A DNA stretch of 64,000 nt, taken from Thalassotalea loyana (GTDB lineage: Bacteria; Pseudomonadota; Gammaproteobacteria; Enterobacterales; Alteromonadaceae). Both the position numbers and the translations under genes were made by a program. Below are positions 20,555 to 29,938 of the stretch, piece after piece. Every line of letters begins with the position of its first letter. The first letter of the stretch is position 1. Location: the NCBI RefSeq assembly GCF_030161435.1, contig NZ_BSSV01000006.1, forward strand, positions 62,001 to 126,000, in the 5' to 3' direction. The notes beneath the pieces were generated by a model. It made no database searches, was not told the DNA's origin, and was given only the letters and a program-made list of their open reading frames with translations.

Positions 20555-22933
20555 ATGAATCAAATTCAAGAGATTGGGTTTTTATTAACGCGTCATTGTC
20601 GCGATACCAAAAATGGCATTGAAACATGTTATTGGGTTAAGACACCAAATGGTCCTTTAAAACTTGTTGTAGATAAACAACAAGCGCTGTTCTTTATCGC
20701 GCAAAATGACATAGACCGTGCAAAAGTGCTGCTTGAAAGTGATTCAATTTCCATCAGTGTTATTAAACCACTCAACCTTTCGACGTTTAAATCAACAAGC
20801 GTTGCAGGTGTATACTTTGATAAGTTAAGTGAATTTTATCGAGCACGTGCGCTTTTTAAGCAAGAGGGCATTGTATGTTTTGAAGATGATTTTCGTCCAG
20901 AAGAACGGTTTTTGAATGAACGATTCATTACCGCAGGTATTGAATTTACTGGCCAATTAACCAATCAACGTGGTGTAAGTATTGTTCGTAATACTAAATG
21001 CCGACCGTCAAAAATTGATATCAACCTTTCGATGCTGTCCATTGATCTTGAATGTTCGATGAAGGGAGAGCTCTATTCGATCGGTGCATATAGTGACGAT
21101 GTTTCGAAAGTCTTTATGATAGGCCCTCCACAGGAAACGTCTTTTGACTATATCGAGTGGGTAAATGACGAGCGTGAGCTACTCATTGCATTTATTGAAT
21201 GGTTAGGCAGGGTAGATCCCGATATCCTCATTGGATGGAATGTCGTTAATTTTGACTTAAATTTGCTGGATAAACGCTGTCAGTTTCATAACATTGTTTT
21301 TCACATAGGCCGTGACGGTTCAGCACCATATTGGCGCAAGCATCCAAGTAGTGAACAACAATATATTGATATCGCGGGTAGAGTAGTGCTAGATGGTATC
21401 GATTTACTTAAAACTGCAACTTATAACTTCGCCAGTTTTTCACTCGAAAATGTCTCTCACGAGTTACTAGGCACAGGCAAGAAAATAGATGATGTCGATA
21501 ATCGAGTATATGAAATCACCGAAAAATTTCTTCATAATAAACCTGCACTTGCTGAATATAACTTAGAAGACTGTCGATTGGTTTGGCAAATCTTTGAAAA
21601 GACAGATTTGCTCGCGTTTGCGAAATTAAGGGCAGAACTTACTGGGCTCGAAATAGACAGAAGTGGTGGTTCTGTCGCTGCGTTTACTAACTTGTATTTA
21701 CCTAAATTGCACAGAGCTGGTTATGTTGCGCCTAATATGGGAGATGGTCTTCAGGGGCTAATATCTCCTGGTGGTTATGTAATGGATTCAATACCAGGAC
21801 TTTACAAAAACGTATTAGTATTAGATTTCAAAAGCCTTTATCCAAGTATTATTCGAACCTTTTGTATTGACCCAATGGGTATGGTCAAAGGGATTGAGCG
21901 TCCTGACACTGCTATTCAAGGCTATGATGGCGCGTTGTTTTCACGAACAGAACACTTTTTACCCAACATTATCAAAGACCTTTGGGATGAGCGCGACATT
22001 GCGAAAAAGGAAAGCAATGCCGCTTTGTCTCAAGCCATCAAGATTATAATGAACTCTTTTTATGGCGTTCTAGGATCTACTGGTTGCCGATTTTTTGATC
22101 CGAGACTATCCGGCTCAATTACCAAGCGTGGCCATGAGTTATTAAAATTAACAAAGCTGTGGGTTGAAGAGATCGGCTACAAAGTTATTTATGGTGATAC
22201 CGATTCTATTTTTGTCTACATTGGCGACCAACATTCAATAACTCAGTCGAGGAAAATTGGTGATGAACTTGCAGATTTTACCAACAAAAAGCTCAGTGAG
22301 TGGCTAGAGTCAAACTTTAGCATTACGTCTTATTTAGAACTCGAGTTTGAAACCCACTTTTCTAAATTTTTTATGCCAACAATTCGTGGCCAAGAAGTCG
22401 GCACTAAAAAGCGTTACGCTGGTTTGGTAGAGACAATAAGTGACGAAAATACGGTTACTCAACATATTGTCTATAAAGGTCTAGAAACGGTACGAACCGA
22501 TTGGACTGATTTAGCTAAAGAGTTTCAGCAAGGTCTGTACGAACGAGTATTTAATAACTTGCCAGTAAAAGAATATGTCTATGAGATGGTACAAAGGACC
22601 TTAGATGGGGAATTCGATAATAAACTCGTTTATCGCAAGAGAATAAGGCGAAAGCTTGATAAGTATGTCAAAAATGTACCTCCTCACATAAAAGCAGCGC
22701 GTGCTGCAGATGAATTGAACAGGGTTCAAGGAAAACCACTGAAATATCAACGACGCGGTCAAATAGCTTATTATTTGACTACTCAAGGCCCCCAAGCCGT
22801 TGAGCACTTGTCCGCGCCTCTTGATTATCATCTATATGTTGAACGTCAGCTCAAATCCGTCGCCGATGCAATATTACCTTTTGTAAATACCAGTTTCGAT
22901 GAGATAACCGATCATCAAATGTCATTATTTTGA
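20555..22933 (+). CDS. polB: DNA polymerase II (family B)
   Basis: This is a 792-residue proofreading polymerase used in replication restart and translesion synthesis. The exonuclease I motif is LSIDLECS (D-x-E). Polymerase motif A is VLDFKSLYPSIIRTF, motif B is KIIMNSFYGVLG and motif C is YGDTDSIFVY with the catalytic D-T-D. The conserved GSGSITKRGHELL-like palm segment is present as SGSITKRGHELL. Its length is similar to E. coli Pol II (783). It opens 15 bp after the LexA-like box, so SOS control is probable. Confidence 0.96.
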   Translation: MNQIQEIGFLLTRHCRDTKNGIETCYWVKTPNGPLKLVVDKQQALFFIAQNDIDRAKVLLESDSISISVIKPLNLSTFKSTSVAGVYFDKLSEFYRARALFKQEGIVCFEDDFRPEERFLNERFITAGIEFTGQLTNQRGVSIVRNTKCRPSKIDINLSMLSIDLECSMKGELYSIGAYSDDVSKVFMIGPPQETSFDYIEWVNDERELLIAFIEWLGRVDPDILIGWNVVNFDLNLLDKRCQFHNIVFHIGRDGSAPYWRKHPSSEQQYIDIAGRVVLDGIDLLKTATYNFASFSLENVSHELLGTGKKIDDVDNRVYEITEKFLHNKPALAEYNLEDCRLVWQIFEKTDLLAFAKLRAELTGLEIDRSGGSVAAFTNLYLPKLHRAGYVAPNMGDGLQGLISPGGYVMDSIPGLYKNVLVLDFKSLYPSIIRTFCIDPMGMVKGIERPDTAIQGYDGALFSRTEHFLPNIIKDLWDERDIAKKESNAALSQAIKIIMNSFYGVLGSTGCRFFDPRLSGSITKRGHELLKLTKLWVEEIGYKVIYGDTDSIFVYIGDQHSITQSRKIGDELADFTNKKLSEWLESNFSITSYLELEFETHFSKFFMPTIRGQEVGTKKRYAGLVETISDENTVTQHIVYKGLETVRTDWTDLAKEFQQGLYERVFNNLPVKEYVYEMVQRTLDGEFDNKLVYRKRIRRKLDKYVKNVPPHIKAARAADELNRVQGKPLKYQRRGQIAYYLTTQGPQAVEHLSAPLDYHLYVERQLKSVADAILPFVNTSFDEITDHQMSLF

Positions 22934-23011
22934 TATTTCAGCTTGAAGTTAAGTGGTTAGTTTATTATTTTAGATGGCTAGATAGCTAAAGTTCCCAAAA
23001 AGGTCGTCATC

Positions 23012-24187
23012 TTGAAGAAGCAAACAAAAATTGTAAACGCCGGTCGCAGTAAAAAATGGACAGGTAATGTCGTGAACCCTCCTGTAGAAAGAGCTTCAAC
23101 GGTTGTGTTTGATTCCATCAAAGAGATGAAACATGCAACAGCGAATCGAGGCAATCAAGTGTTGTTTTATGGGCGTCGTGGTACCTCTACGTCGTTTGCC
23201 TTTAGTGACGCTATGACCGAGTTAGAAGGCGGAGCGGGCTGTGCGCTATATCCATCAGGCACCGCTGCAATTACTAACGCGATCTTATCCTTTGTAGAGA
23301 CTGGCGATCATATATTAATGGTAGATACCGCTTACGAACCAACCCGAGACTTTTGCGACAAGGTGCTAACAAAGTTAGGTATTGAAACGACGTATTATGA
23401 TCCGCTAATCGGTGATAATATTACTGAGCTAATTAAAGACAATACAAAAGTGTTGTTTCTCGAGTCGCCGGGCTCTTTGACTATGGAAGTGCAGGATGTA
23501 CCAAGGTTAGCGAAAATAGCCCATGAACATGGTTGCGTTGTAATTCTGGACAACACCTGGGCTTCTCCAATTAATTTTCAGCCATTTGAACATGGCGTTG
23601 ATATTTCCATTCAAGCCGCTACCAAATATGTAGTTGGGCATTCAGATGTCATGTTAGGCACTGCAACAGCAACTAAAGCTCATTGGCCTCAACTTAGAGA
23701 AAATAGTTATTTGATGGGGCAGTGCACGTCACCTGATGATTTATATTTAGCGATGCGAGGCATCAGAACCTTAGGTGTCCGTTTAAAGCAACATGAACAT
23801 AACGCTTTAAAAGTCGCCCACTATGTTGCCCAACGCAATGACGTAGACGTTGTTTTACACCCCGCATTTGAATCATGTCCTGGCCATCAGTATTTTAAGC
23901 GAGATTTCCTTGGTTCAAACGGCTTGTTCTCATTTGTTTTTAAATCTGGTAACGCTAAATCGCTTGAAGCCTTTTTAGAAGGTATGGAACATTTCAAAAT
24001 GGGCTATTCATGGGGAGGGTTTGAAAGTTTAGTTATTGGCGTTAATAATGTTCAAAATCTACGTAGTGCGACCAAATGGCCTTACGATGCTCCGCTTGTT
24101 CGCCTTCATATTGGATTAGAGGATGTAGATGACTTAATTGAAGACTTGGACAAAGCATTTGATCGCTTTCATCAAGCGTTGAATTAA
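23012..24187 (+). CDS. metC: Cystathionine beta-lyase
   Basis: This is a 391-residue PLP enzyme of the Cys/Met metabolism family that cleaves cystathionine to homocysteine, ammonia and pyruvate. The PLP lysine is K205 in [15 protein letters not shown], with the cofactor-contacting [10 protein letters not shown] at 177-186 and LYPSGTAAI at 79-87. GGFESLVI near residue 335 is typical of MetC over MetB. Translation appears to start at TTG 23012 behind AAAAGG; no better ATG is near. It lies between polB and hinT without an obvious operon partner. Confidence 0.92.
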   Translation: MKKQTKIVNAGRSKKWTGNVVNPPVERASTVVFDSIKEMKHATANRGNQVLFYGRRGTSTSFAFSDAMTELEGGAGCALYPSGTAAITNAILSFVETGDHILMVDTAYEPTRDFCDKVLTKLGIETTYYDPLIGDNITELIKDNTKVLFLESPGSLTMEVQDVPRLAKIAHEHGCVVILDNTWASPINFQPFEHGVDISIQAATKYVVGHSDVMLGTATATKAHWPQLRENSYLMGQCTSPDDLYLAMRGIRTLGVRLKQHEHNALKVAHYVAQRNDVDVVLHPAFESCPGHQYFKRDFLGSNGLFSFVFKSGNAKSLEAFLEGMEHFKMGYSWGGFESLVIGVNNVQNLRSATKWPYDAPLVRLHIGLEDVDDLIEDLDKAFDRFHQALN

Positions 24188-24225
24188 CCTATTATTGTTA
24201 CTACGTTTTTTTCCAAGGATTTAGC

Positions 24226-24576
24226 ATGGCTGAAGAAACCATTTTTTCAAAGATTATCCGTCAAGAAATTCCAACAGAATTGCTTTACCAAGATGAGTTG
24301 GTCACTGCATTTAGGGACATTTCGCCAAGAGCAAAAACACATATTCTAATTATTCCTAATAAATTAATACCAACCGTTAATGATGTAACTCAAGATGATG
24401 AACTTGCGTTAGGCCGATTGTTTACAGTTGCTCGTAAACTTGCGGCGGACGCAGGTATAAGTGAAGACGGTTACCGTTTAATCATGAATTGTAATAAGCA
24501 TGGTGGGCAAGAAGTTTATCATATCCACATGCATTTGCTTGGTGGCGAGCCATTAGGTCCAATGCTAGCAATTTAA
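24226..24576 (+). CDS. hinT: HIT family purine nucleoside phosphoramidase HinT
   Basis: This is a 116-residue histidine-triad protein. The catalytic triad motif HIHMHLLGG includes H99, H101 and H103, and the N-terminal [18 protein letters not shown] is the usual HinT opening. It hydrolyses adenosine phosphoramidates; in E. coli it also cleaves Lys-AMP. It has a strong AAGGA site, and a terminator hairpin follows. Confidence 0.96.
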   Translation: MAEETIFSKIIRQEIPTELLYQDELVTAFRDISPRAKTHILIIPNKLIPTVNDVTQDDELALGRLFTVARKLAADAGISEDGYRLIMNCNKHGGQEVYHIHMHLLGGEPLGPMLAI

Positions 24577-24594
24577 TCGCTACGTTTTTTAGAC

Positions 24595-24624
24595 AAGGGC
24601 TAGATATATTTATCTGGCCCTTTC
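24595..24624 (+). terminator. hinT terminator
   Basis: GGGCTAGATA and TATCTGGCCC form a 10-bp stem (one G-T wobble) with a TATT loop and a CTTTCT tail; it separates hinT from the TPP riboswitch operon. Confidence 0.75.
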
Positions 24625-24689
24625 TATATCCAAGAAATATTAAAAATTCCTTTTATTTTCTAACGATGTTGTTAATATGCGCGTCAAAG

Positions 24690-24795
24690 CCAAGGGGTGC
24701 TTGATATCAAAAGTCGTTTGATATTGGGCTGAGACTGTTTACAGAACCCTTTGAACCTGAACTGGATTATGCCAGCGTAGGGATGGTTAAGCGTT
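24690..24795 (+). promoter_or_regulatory. TPP riboswitch (THI element)
   Basis: The conserved thi-box parts are in order: GGGGTGC (24694), GGGCTGAGA (about 24726), ACCCTTTGAACCTGA (about 24747) and a closing CCAGCGTAGGGA (about 24772). A variable P3 arm lies between the first two. It ends about 67 bp before the TonB receptor start. Thiamine pyrophosphate would repress the following operon, probably at translation initiation, because no clear terminator lies between. Confidence 0.95.
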
Positions 24796-24861
24796 ATCAG
24801 ATATTTAAAAATAACTATTCTACCTTCCTAGTTGCTGGTCCCATTGTTTAATGAGATCAAC

Positions 24862-26958
24862 ATGACACAATTTAATAAAAAGCCAATCGCACTCGCGCTA
24901 GCCGCAACGTTAACTTCATCTATTGCTCTAGCAGATGATAAAAATGCAGATATAGAAACCATCGTTGTTCAAGGTGATTTTCGCCAATCAGAACTAAAAC
25001 GCAGTGCAAGCGCGGTTTCAATCCTTGGCAATGAAGCCGTACTAGAACGTGGTGCGCAGAATCTTGAAGAAGTTATTTCCTTAGCGCCTAATGTTAACTT
25101 TTCGAGTGGCTCTCAGCGTGCTCGTTATTACCAAATCCGTGGTATTGGTGAGCGCAGTCAATTTAGTGAAGCAATAAACCCTTCAGTAGGTATGATTATA
25201 GACGGTGTCGAGTTCAATGGCATAGGGTCTGTTTCATCGTTATTTGACGTAGCACAAACAGAAGTCTTTCGTGGACCACAAGGAACAAGATTTGGTGCGA
25301 ATGCATTAGCAGGTATGATTAACATCGTCACTAAAGCACCGACTGATGAATTTGAAGGCAACGTAAAGATAACGGCAGGTAACTATGGCAGTTACAGTGC
25401 AGGCGTTGCTTTGTCTGGTCCTGCAACTGATTCCGTCAATTACCGTATCGCTGTGGAGCAATATAATAGTGATGGCTTTATTGAAAATGATTACTTGAAT
25501 ACTGACGATACGAACGATCGCGATGAATTAAGTGTGCGTGGTAAATTAGCCATTAACGCAACGGATGATTTAGCGATTAATGTCAGCGTTATGCATTTTG
25601 ATTTTGATAACGGATATGATGCGTTTTCTTTAGACAACACACGTAACACTCTATCGGATATGCCGGGCTCTGACGAACAAGAGACTAGCGCGATATCTGC
25701 AAACTTCAACTATAGCGGTTTTGAAAATGTACTATTTGAAACGTTAGTTTCTGTTGCCGATTCAGACTTAGCTTATGGCTATGACGAAGATTGGTCAAAC
25801 CCTTCTTTGTGTGACACTACAGACTGTCCATATGGCGATTATGCTTCGGTTGACTACTATTATCGAGACAAAGGGACAAACACACTTGAGTTTCGTTTTA
25901 GTTCACAAGCAGGTAGTGAAATATTTGATGGGACGACTCAATGGGTTGGTGGAATCTACTTTAAAACAGACGATGAAGACTTAACACGTCAATACACGTA
26001 TTTAAGCAGTGATTTTATGTCAACATTTGAAGCAGACTCTATCGCGTTGTTTGCTCAATTTGATACCGAATTATCTAGTAAAACAGTGTTAACAACGGGT
26101 CTTCGTTACGAAACACGTGATGCATCATACTCAAATACAGATGGTTTTGATGAAGATTTATCTGACGATGCATTGGGTGGAAAAATTGTGTTAGCTCACA
26201 ACTTAGATGAGAACCAAATGGTCTTTGGTGGCATCCATCGTGGTTATAAAGCGGGTGGCGCAAATACAGATGGTACATTACCTGATAATTTACGCACATT
26301 TGACCCAGAATATTTGTGGAACTACGAAATCGGTTATAAAGCGTCTCTGTTAGATGGCGACGCGTTTGTCGCGGCTACCGCTTTTTATATGGATCGTAAA
26401 GATGTTCAAGTAAAGAGCTCGCAAACAGTGACAAGGGATGATGGTAGTTCAGAATTTGTCGATTATCTTGGCAATGCCGCCGAAGGTACTAACTACGGGA
26501 TAGAGGTCGAAACGCAGTGGCAGGCTACTGAAGATTTTCACGTATTCGCAATGTTAGGGTTACTTGAAACTGAGTTTGAAGGTTTTGTAAATGCCAATGG
26601 TGAAGACCTATCAGGTCGCGACCAAGCACATGCACCTGGTTATCAATTTCACATAGGCTTTGATTACTACTTATCACAATTTTGGTCATTTAGTGCATCA
26701 GTTGAAGGTAAAGACGAATTTTACTTTTCAGACTCTCACGAGCAAAAATCAGATTCTGTTGTCTTGATCAACGCGTCAGTTACCTACCAAGCAGAAGATT
26801 GGTTAGTTAAATTATGGACTCGTAACTTAACAGATGAAGACTATCAAACGCGTGGGTTTTACTTTGGTAATGATCCAAGAGATGGGTATACTGCTAAACC
26901 ATACTATCAATATGGAGAACCAATGGTCTTTGGTGCTACCTTTGATTATCAGTTCTAG
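24862..26958 (+). CDS. TonB-dependent receptor, probable thiamine uptake
   Basis: This is a 698-residue outer-membrane protein with a signal peptide ending IALA, a TonB-box-like DIETIVVQG, a plug domain (SVGMIIDGVEFNGIGSV, then VFRGPQGTRFG and INIVTKAP) and a C-terminal beta-barrel finishing GATFDYQF with a terminal Phe. The ATG at 24862 is chosen because it opens the signal peptide; the in-frame start at 24832 adds an unlikely extension. The TPP riboswitch upstream and the YkoF/PnuT/kinase genes downstream make thiamine, or a thiamine precursor, the likely ligand. That assignment is by context; plug sequence alone does not show the ligand. Confidence 0.88.
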   Translation: MTQFNKKPIALALAATLTSSIALADDKNADIETIVVQGDFRQSELKRSASAVSILGNEAVLERGAQNLEEVISLAPNVNFSSGSQRARYYQIRGIGERSQFSEAINPSVGMIIDGVEFNGIGSVSSLFDVAQTEVFRGPQGTRFGANALAGMINIVTKAPTDEFEGNVKITAGNYGSYSAGVALSGPATDSVNYRIAVEQYNSDGFIENDYLNTDDTNDRDELSVRGKLAINATDDLAINVSVMHFDFDNGYDAFSLDNTRNTLSDMPGSDEQETSAISANFNYSGFENVLFETLVSVADSDLAYGYDEDWSNPSLCDTTDCPYGDYASVDYYYRDKGTNTLEFRFSSQAGSEIFDGTTQWVGGIYFKTDDEDLTRQYTYLSSDFMSTFEADSIALFAQFDTELSSKTVLTTGLRYETRDASYSNTDGFDEDLSDDALGGKIVLAHNLDENQMVFGGIHRGYKAGGANTDGTLPDNLRTFDPEYLWNYEIGYKASLLDGDAFVAATAFYMDRKDVQVKSSQTVTRDDGSSEFVDYLGNAAEGTNYGIEVETQWQATEDFHVFAMLGLLETEFEGFVNANGEDLSGRDQAHAPGYQFHIGFDYYLSQFWSFSASVEGKDEFYFSDSHEQKSDSVVLINASVTYQAEDWLVKLWTRNLTDEDYQTRGFYFGNDPRDGYTAKPYYQYGEPMVFGATFDYQF

Positions 26959-26969
26959 GAGTAATAAAC

Positions 26970-27254
26970 ATGCAAGTGTCGTTTGACATTAGCTTGTATC
27001 CGTTGGCAGAAGCCGAATACAAAGATGAGATTTGGGCGTTCATTGAACGCCTAAATCGACTCGATGGCCTTAAAGTTATTACGAACGGTATGAGTACACA
27101 AGTATTCGGTGAATATGATTATACAACCGAACACGTCATGAAAGAGATACGCACAGTGCACCAAAATGTAGGCAGTGCAGTATTTATCCTAAAGATGATC
27201 GCCAGTGATCGCTCTCATTTAATAAATCATCAGGGCAACAAGCCCAAAAAATAG
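26970..27254 (+). CDS. YkoF-like thiamine/HMP-binding protein
   Basis: This is a 94-residue single-domain protein of the YkoF/MTH1187 thiamin-binding fold: a beta-alpha-beta start (VSFDISLYPLAEAEYKDEIWAF), then GLKVITNGMSTQVFGEYD and AVFILKM. Bacillus YkoF has two such domains and binds thiamine; this one has a single domain and would need to dimerise. It lies 11 bases after the receptor gene and 4 bases before pnuT, inside the riboswitch operon. It has no signal peptide, so it would act in the cytoplasm, perhaps as a thiamine carrier or buffer. Confidence 0.8.
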   Translation: MQVSFDISLYPLAEAEYKDEIWAFIERLNRLDGLKVITNGMSTQVFGEYDYTTEHVMKEIRTVHQNVGSAVFILKMIASDRSHLINHQGNKPKK

Positions 27255-27258
27255 TGCT

Positions 27259-27891
27259 ATGGATATACTCGAGTCGATCAATTATTACATGAATTTACCA
27301 TTCTTGGAGACAATTGCAGTTATAACTGCTTTGCTCTACGTTATTTTGGCAGCTAAAGGAAATATTTTATGCTGGCCAATGGCGTTGATTTCAACATTGC
27401 TATATACGGCAATTTTCTACGAAGTTTATTTGTGGATGGATAGCTTATTACAAGTTTACTACTTTGGTATGGCTATTTGGGGATGGATTAATTGGAAAAA
27501 AGCTAAGGAACAGCAAACGCTTGGACTACCCGTTACGTTTTTGAGCATCAGATTTCATGGAGTAGCCGTTGCTTCACTTGTGATTATCAGCCTGGCTGTC
27601 GGTTTCTTAATGGATAACTATACACCAACTGATTTTCCATATATTGATGCAGCAACCACTGTATTTGCCGTATTTGCCACATATCTCGTCGTTAAACGTG
27701 TTGTCGAGAATTGGCTATATTGGGTGGTGATCGATATTGTGTCTATCTTTATCTACATCGAAAAAGGATTGGCACCAACTGCCTTTTTATTCGCATTTTA
27801 TACCCTGTTCGCTATTTATGGTTTTGTGCAGTGGTTTAAATTGTATAAAGGACAACAGCTACAACACAGCCCAGCAGAAAGTTTGTCTTAA
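27259..27891 (+). CDS. pnuT: PnuC-family thiamine transporter PnuT
   Basis: This is a 210-residue integral membrane protein with about seven hydrophobic helices, the PnuC family plan: a KGNILCWPMALISTLLY element in helix 2-3, then YFGMAIWGWINWKK and a late ENWLYWVVIDIVSIFIY. PnuC proteins carry nicotinamide riboside, but members under TPP riboswitches carry thiamine and are called PnuT, as known from Shewanella. Here the riboswitch operon and the downstream kinase support thiamine. Transport is facilitated diffusion pulled by phosphorylation inside the cell. Confidence 0.88.
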   Translation: MDILESINYYMNLPFLETIAVITALLYVILAAKGNILCWPMALISTLLYTAIFYEVYLWMDSLLQVYYFGMAIWGWINWKKAKEQQTLGLPVTFLSIRFHGVAVASLVIISLAVGFLMDNYTPTDFPYIDAATTVFAVFATYLVVKRVVENWLYWVVIDIVSIFIYIEKGLAPTAFLFAFYTLFAIYGFVQWFKLYKGQQLQHSPAESLS

Positions 27892-27912
27892 TAAGAAAGA
27901 AAGGCCATCCGT

Positions 27913-28773
27913 TTGAGTGGAAAAATAGCAACATTAGTAAGTCAAATCCTTGAGGAAAACCTAAACGAGCATTTCCTAGGAATGACAGCTATTTCTGAAG
28001 GGGATAGTCAGCAAGTATTCAAAGTCTCGACTAATGATGAAAATTACGTCGCAAAATTCTTTTCTCAAGTGCCAAACTTTGAACGTGAGCGTAATTTTTT
28101 AGAAATAGGGCTGCCAATTACACCGAAGTTAATCGGATGTAGGGACTGTTGCATTGTTATGGAATATATCAATAGTCCAATGCTAGGGCGTAAAACGTTT
28201 ACTGAAGAGGATTTACTCAAACAGCTCTTACTGGCGTTTAATGATTTTCACCGAGAATCAAAAATCGTTCAATTACGTCAATGGATAGAAGTCCTCGACT
28301 TCAGCGAGACAATTCGATCTTTAGCAAACAGCTGTCATTTAAACGCAGAGCAAACTCGGGTTGTCGACCAATTAGTAAGGCAAGCAACCGAACTAGACAA
28401 TCTCCCATCAATTAACACACTGTGCCATGGTGACTTTAATCAATTCAATGTTTTTTCGGATAGTGGACGATATAAAATCATTGATTTTGAGTCGTTAACA
28501 GTTGCACCGCGACTATATGACTTGATGATGTTACTAAGTATCAACCAATTTTCAGTTGACCATATAGCGATTGCATTGGCATTTTTTGAAAATAACAAGC
28601 ACAACCCAATAACAAAAGATGAATACAGCCAAGCTCAACAATACTTTCTGATAGCAACGGGGATTAATGGTTTATGGTACTTAGCCAAATATCAAGAATC
28701 TGAGTCACAAGAATTCGGCAAAAAAGCCAATCATTTTTTAGATCAATTGACGTTTCTCATTGATAATTACTAA
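27913..28773 (+). CDS. APH/choline kinase-fold kinase, probable thiamine kinase
   Basis: This is a 286-residue small-molecule kinase. The catalytic loop is H172-G-D174-x4-N179 (CHGDFNQFN), and the metal-binding Asp is D191 in IIDFESL. The N-lobe has the nucleotide lysine in ENYVAKFF. Translation starts at TTG 27913 after AAAGG. As the last gene of the TPP-riboswitch operon, it probably phosphorylates imported thiamine to thiamine monophosphate (ThiK-like), trapping it for ThiL. Choline or another alcohol substrate is possible by fold alone. Confidence 0.8.
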   Translation: MSGKIATLVSQILEENLNEHFLGMTAISEGDSQQVFKVSTNDENYVAKFFSQVPNFERERNFLEIGLPITPKLIGCRDCCIVMEYINSPMLGRKTFTEEDLLKQLLLAFNDFHRESKIVQLRQWIEVLDFSETIRSLANSCHLNAEQTRVVDQLVRQATELDNLPSINTLCHGDFNQFNVFSDSGRYKIIDFESLTVAPRLYDLMMLLSINQFSVDHIAIALAFFENNKHNPITKDEYSQAQQYFLIATGINGLWYLAKYQESESQEFGKKANHFLDQLTFLIDNY

Positions 28774-28796
28774 AAATGCGACAAAAAGCGAATAAG

Positions 28797-28812
28797 TTAC
28801 GATTAGTCGTAA
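28797..28812. promoter_or_regulatory. Small palindrome upstream of the LytS-like kinase gene
   Basis: TTACGA-TTAG-TCGTAA is a perfect 6-bp inverted repeat 58 bp before the GTG start. It may be an operator or a weak hairpin; there is no supporting promoter logic beyond position. Confidence 0.3.
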
Positions 28813-28869
28813 TGAAGTTAATGAACAGGTCAATCATAATTAACTTGTAACATCATTAGAGTATTTTTC

Positions 28870-29934
28870 GTGAATTGGAAAGCATTAATAGAAGATCGTA
28901 ATCGTTTTTTCTGGGTATTGCACACAGCAGGGTGGCTGGGCTATGCCTTGGTTCATTATCTTGGATCGTTATTACATGATCTTCGTGATATTTTTGCTGT
29001 CATTATTTTTCTAAATGCCTACGCGGGCTGGATGATTACAATCCCCCTACGATATGTCTATCGTAGAGCCTGGAACTTCACGCCATTAAAAATAGCACTT
29101 GTTGTTGTGATCAGCTCTTATGTCGTTGGTGTTTTGTGGCAGGTTATTAAAAACTTTACTTACTGGACGATATATAAGCATGGATATGAGCCTGAATTTT
29201 GGTTGATGTACACGCGTAACAGTTTATGGTCGTTCTATATCATTTTGAGCTGGAGTGGTTTGTACTTCGGTATTAAGTACTATCAAATGCTCCAAAAAGA
29301 AAAACAAAACGTGCTTAGGGCAAATACAATTGCTCATCAAGCGCAATTGAAAATGTTACGTTACCAATTAAACCCTCACTTTTTGTTTAATACATTAAAT
29401 GCGATTTCTACACTTATTTTGGTAGAAGAAAATCAAACCGCTAACAAAATGGTCACTAAATTAAGTGAATTTTTAAGGTACACACTAGATAAAGATCCGA
29501 TGAAGAAGGTTACCTTATCAAGTGAAATTAAGGTCTTAGACCTCTATCTAGATATTGAAAAGGTCAGATTCGAAGAACGCTTGAAAGTTGTCATCGATAT
29601 TGAAGATAGCTGCCAAAATGCGCTTGTACCTAGCATGATTTTCCAGCCAATTGCTGAAAATTCAATAAAATACGCTATTGCTACGCAAGAAAGCGGTGGT
29701 ACTATAGCGGTGACGGTAAGCAAGTTTGGCGACGATTTATTGTTAGAACTTGCCGACAATGGCCCAGGCGCTCAGATTAAAGATGGTAATCTTTACAGAG
29801 AGAATGGTGTAGGTCTTGCGAACACGAGAGAGCGATTACATGCGCTCTATGGTGATAAGTATTCACTAGTCGTTGCTAACAACAGCCCGTCAGGTGTTAA
29901 GGTTAATATTCGTATCCCATTTCAAGAAAGGTAG
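28870..29934 (+). CDS. LytS/YehU-type sensor histidine kinase
   Basis: This is a 354-residue inner-membrane kinase. About four hydrophobic helices occupy residues 15-135, followed by a short coiled linker and the His_kinase domain, with the phosphoacceptor H170 in YQLNPHFLFNTLNAIS. The HATPase region follows, with N-box QPIAENSIKYAI, G1 LADNGPG and a GVGLANTRERL motif. It starts at GTG 28870. It is four bases upstream of a LytTR regulator and forms a two-component system of the LytS/LytR or YehU/YehT type. No periplasmic sensor domain is seen, so the signal is probably sensed in the membrane. Confidence 0.88.
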   Translation: MNWKALIEDRNRFFWVLHTAGWLGYALVHYLGSLLHDLRDIFAVIIFLNAYAGWMITIPLRYVYRRAWNFTPLKIALVVVISSYVVGVLWQVIKNFTYWTIYKHGYEPEFWLMYTRNSLWSFYIILSWSGLYFGIKYYQMLQKEKQNVLRANTIAHQAQLKMLRYQLNPHFLFNTLNAISTLILVEENQTANKMVTKLSEFLRYTLDKDPMKKVTLSSEIKVLDLYLDIEKVRFEERLKVVIDIEDSCQNALVPSMIFQPIAENSIKYAIATQESGGTIAVTVSKFGDDLLLELADNGPGAQIKDGNLYRENGVGLANTRERLHALYGDKYSLVVANNSPSGVKVNIRIPFQER

Positions 29935-29938
29935 TTAA

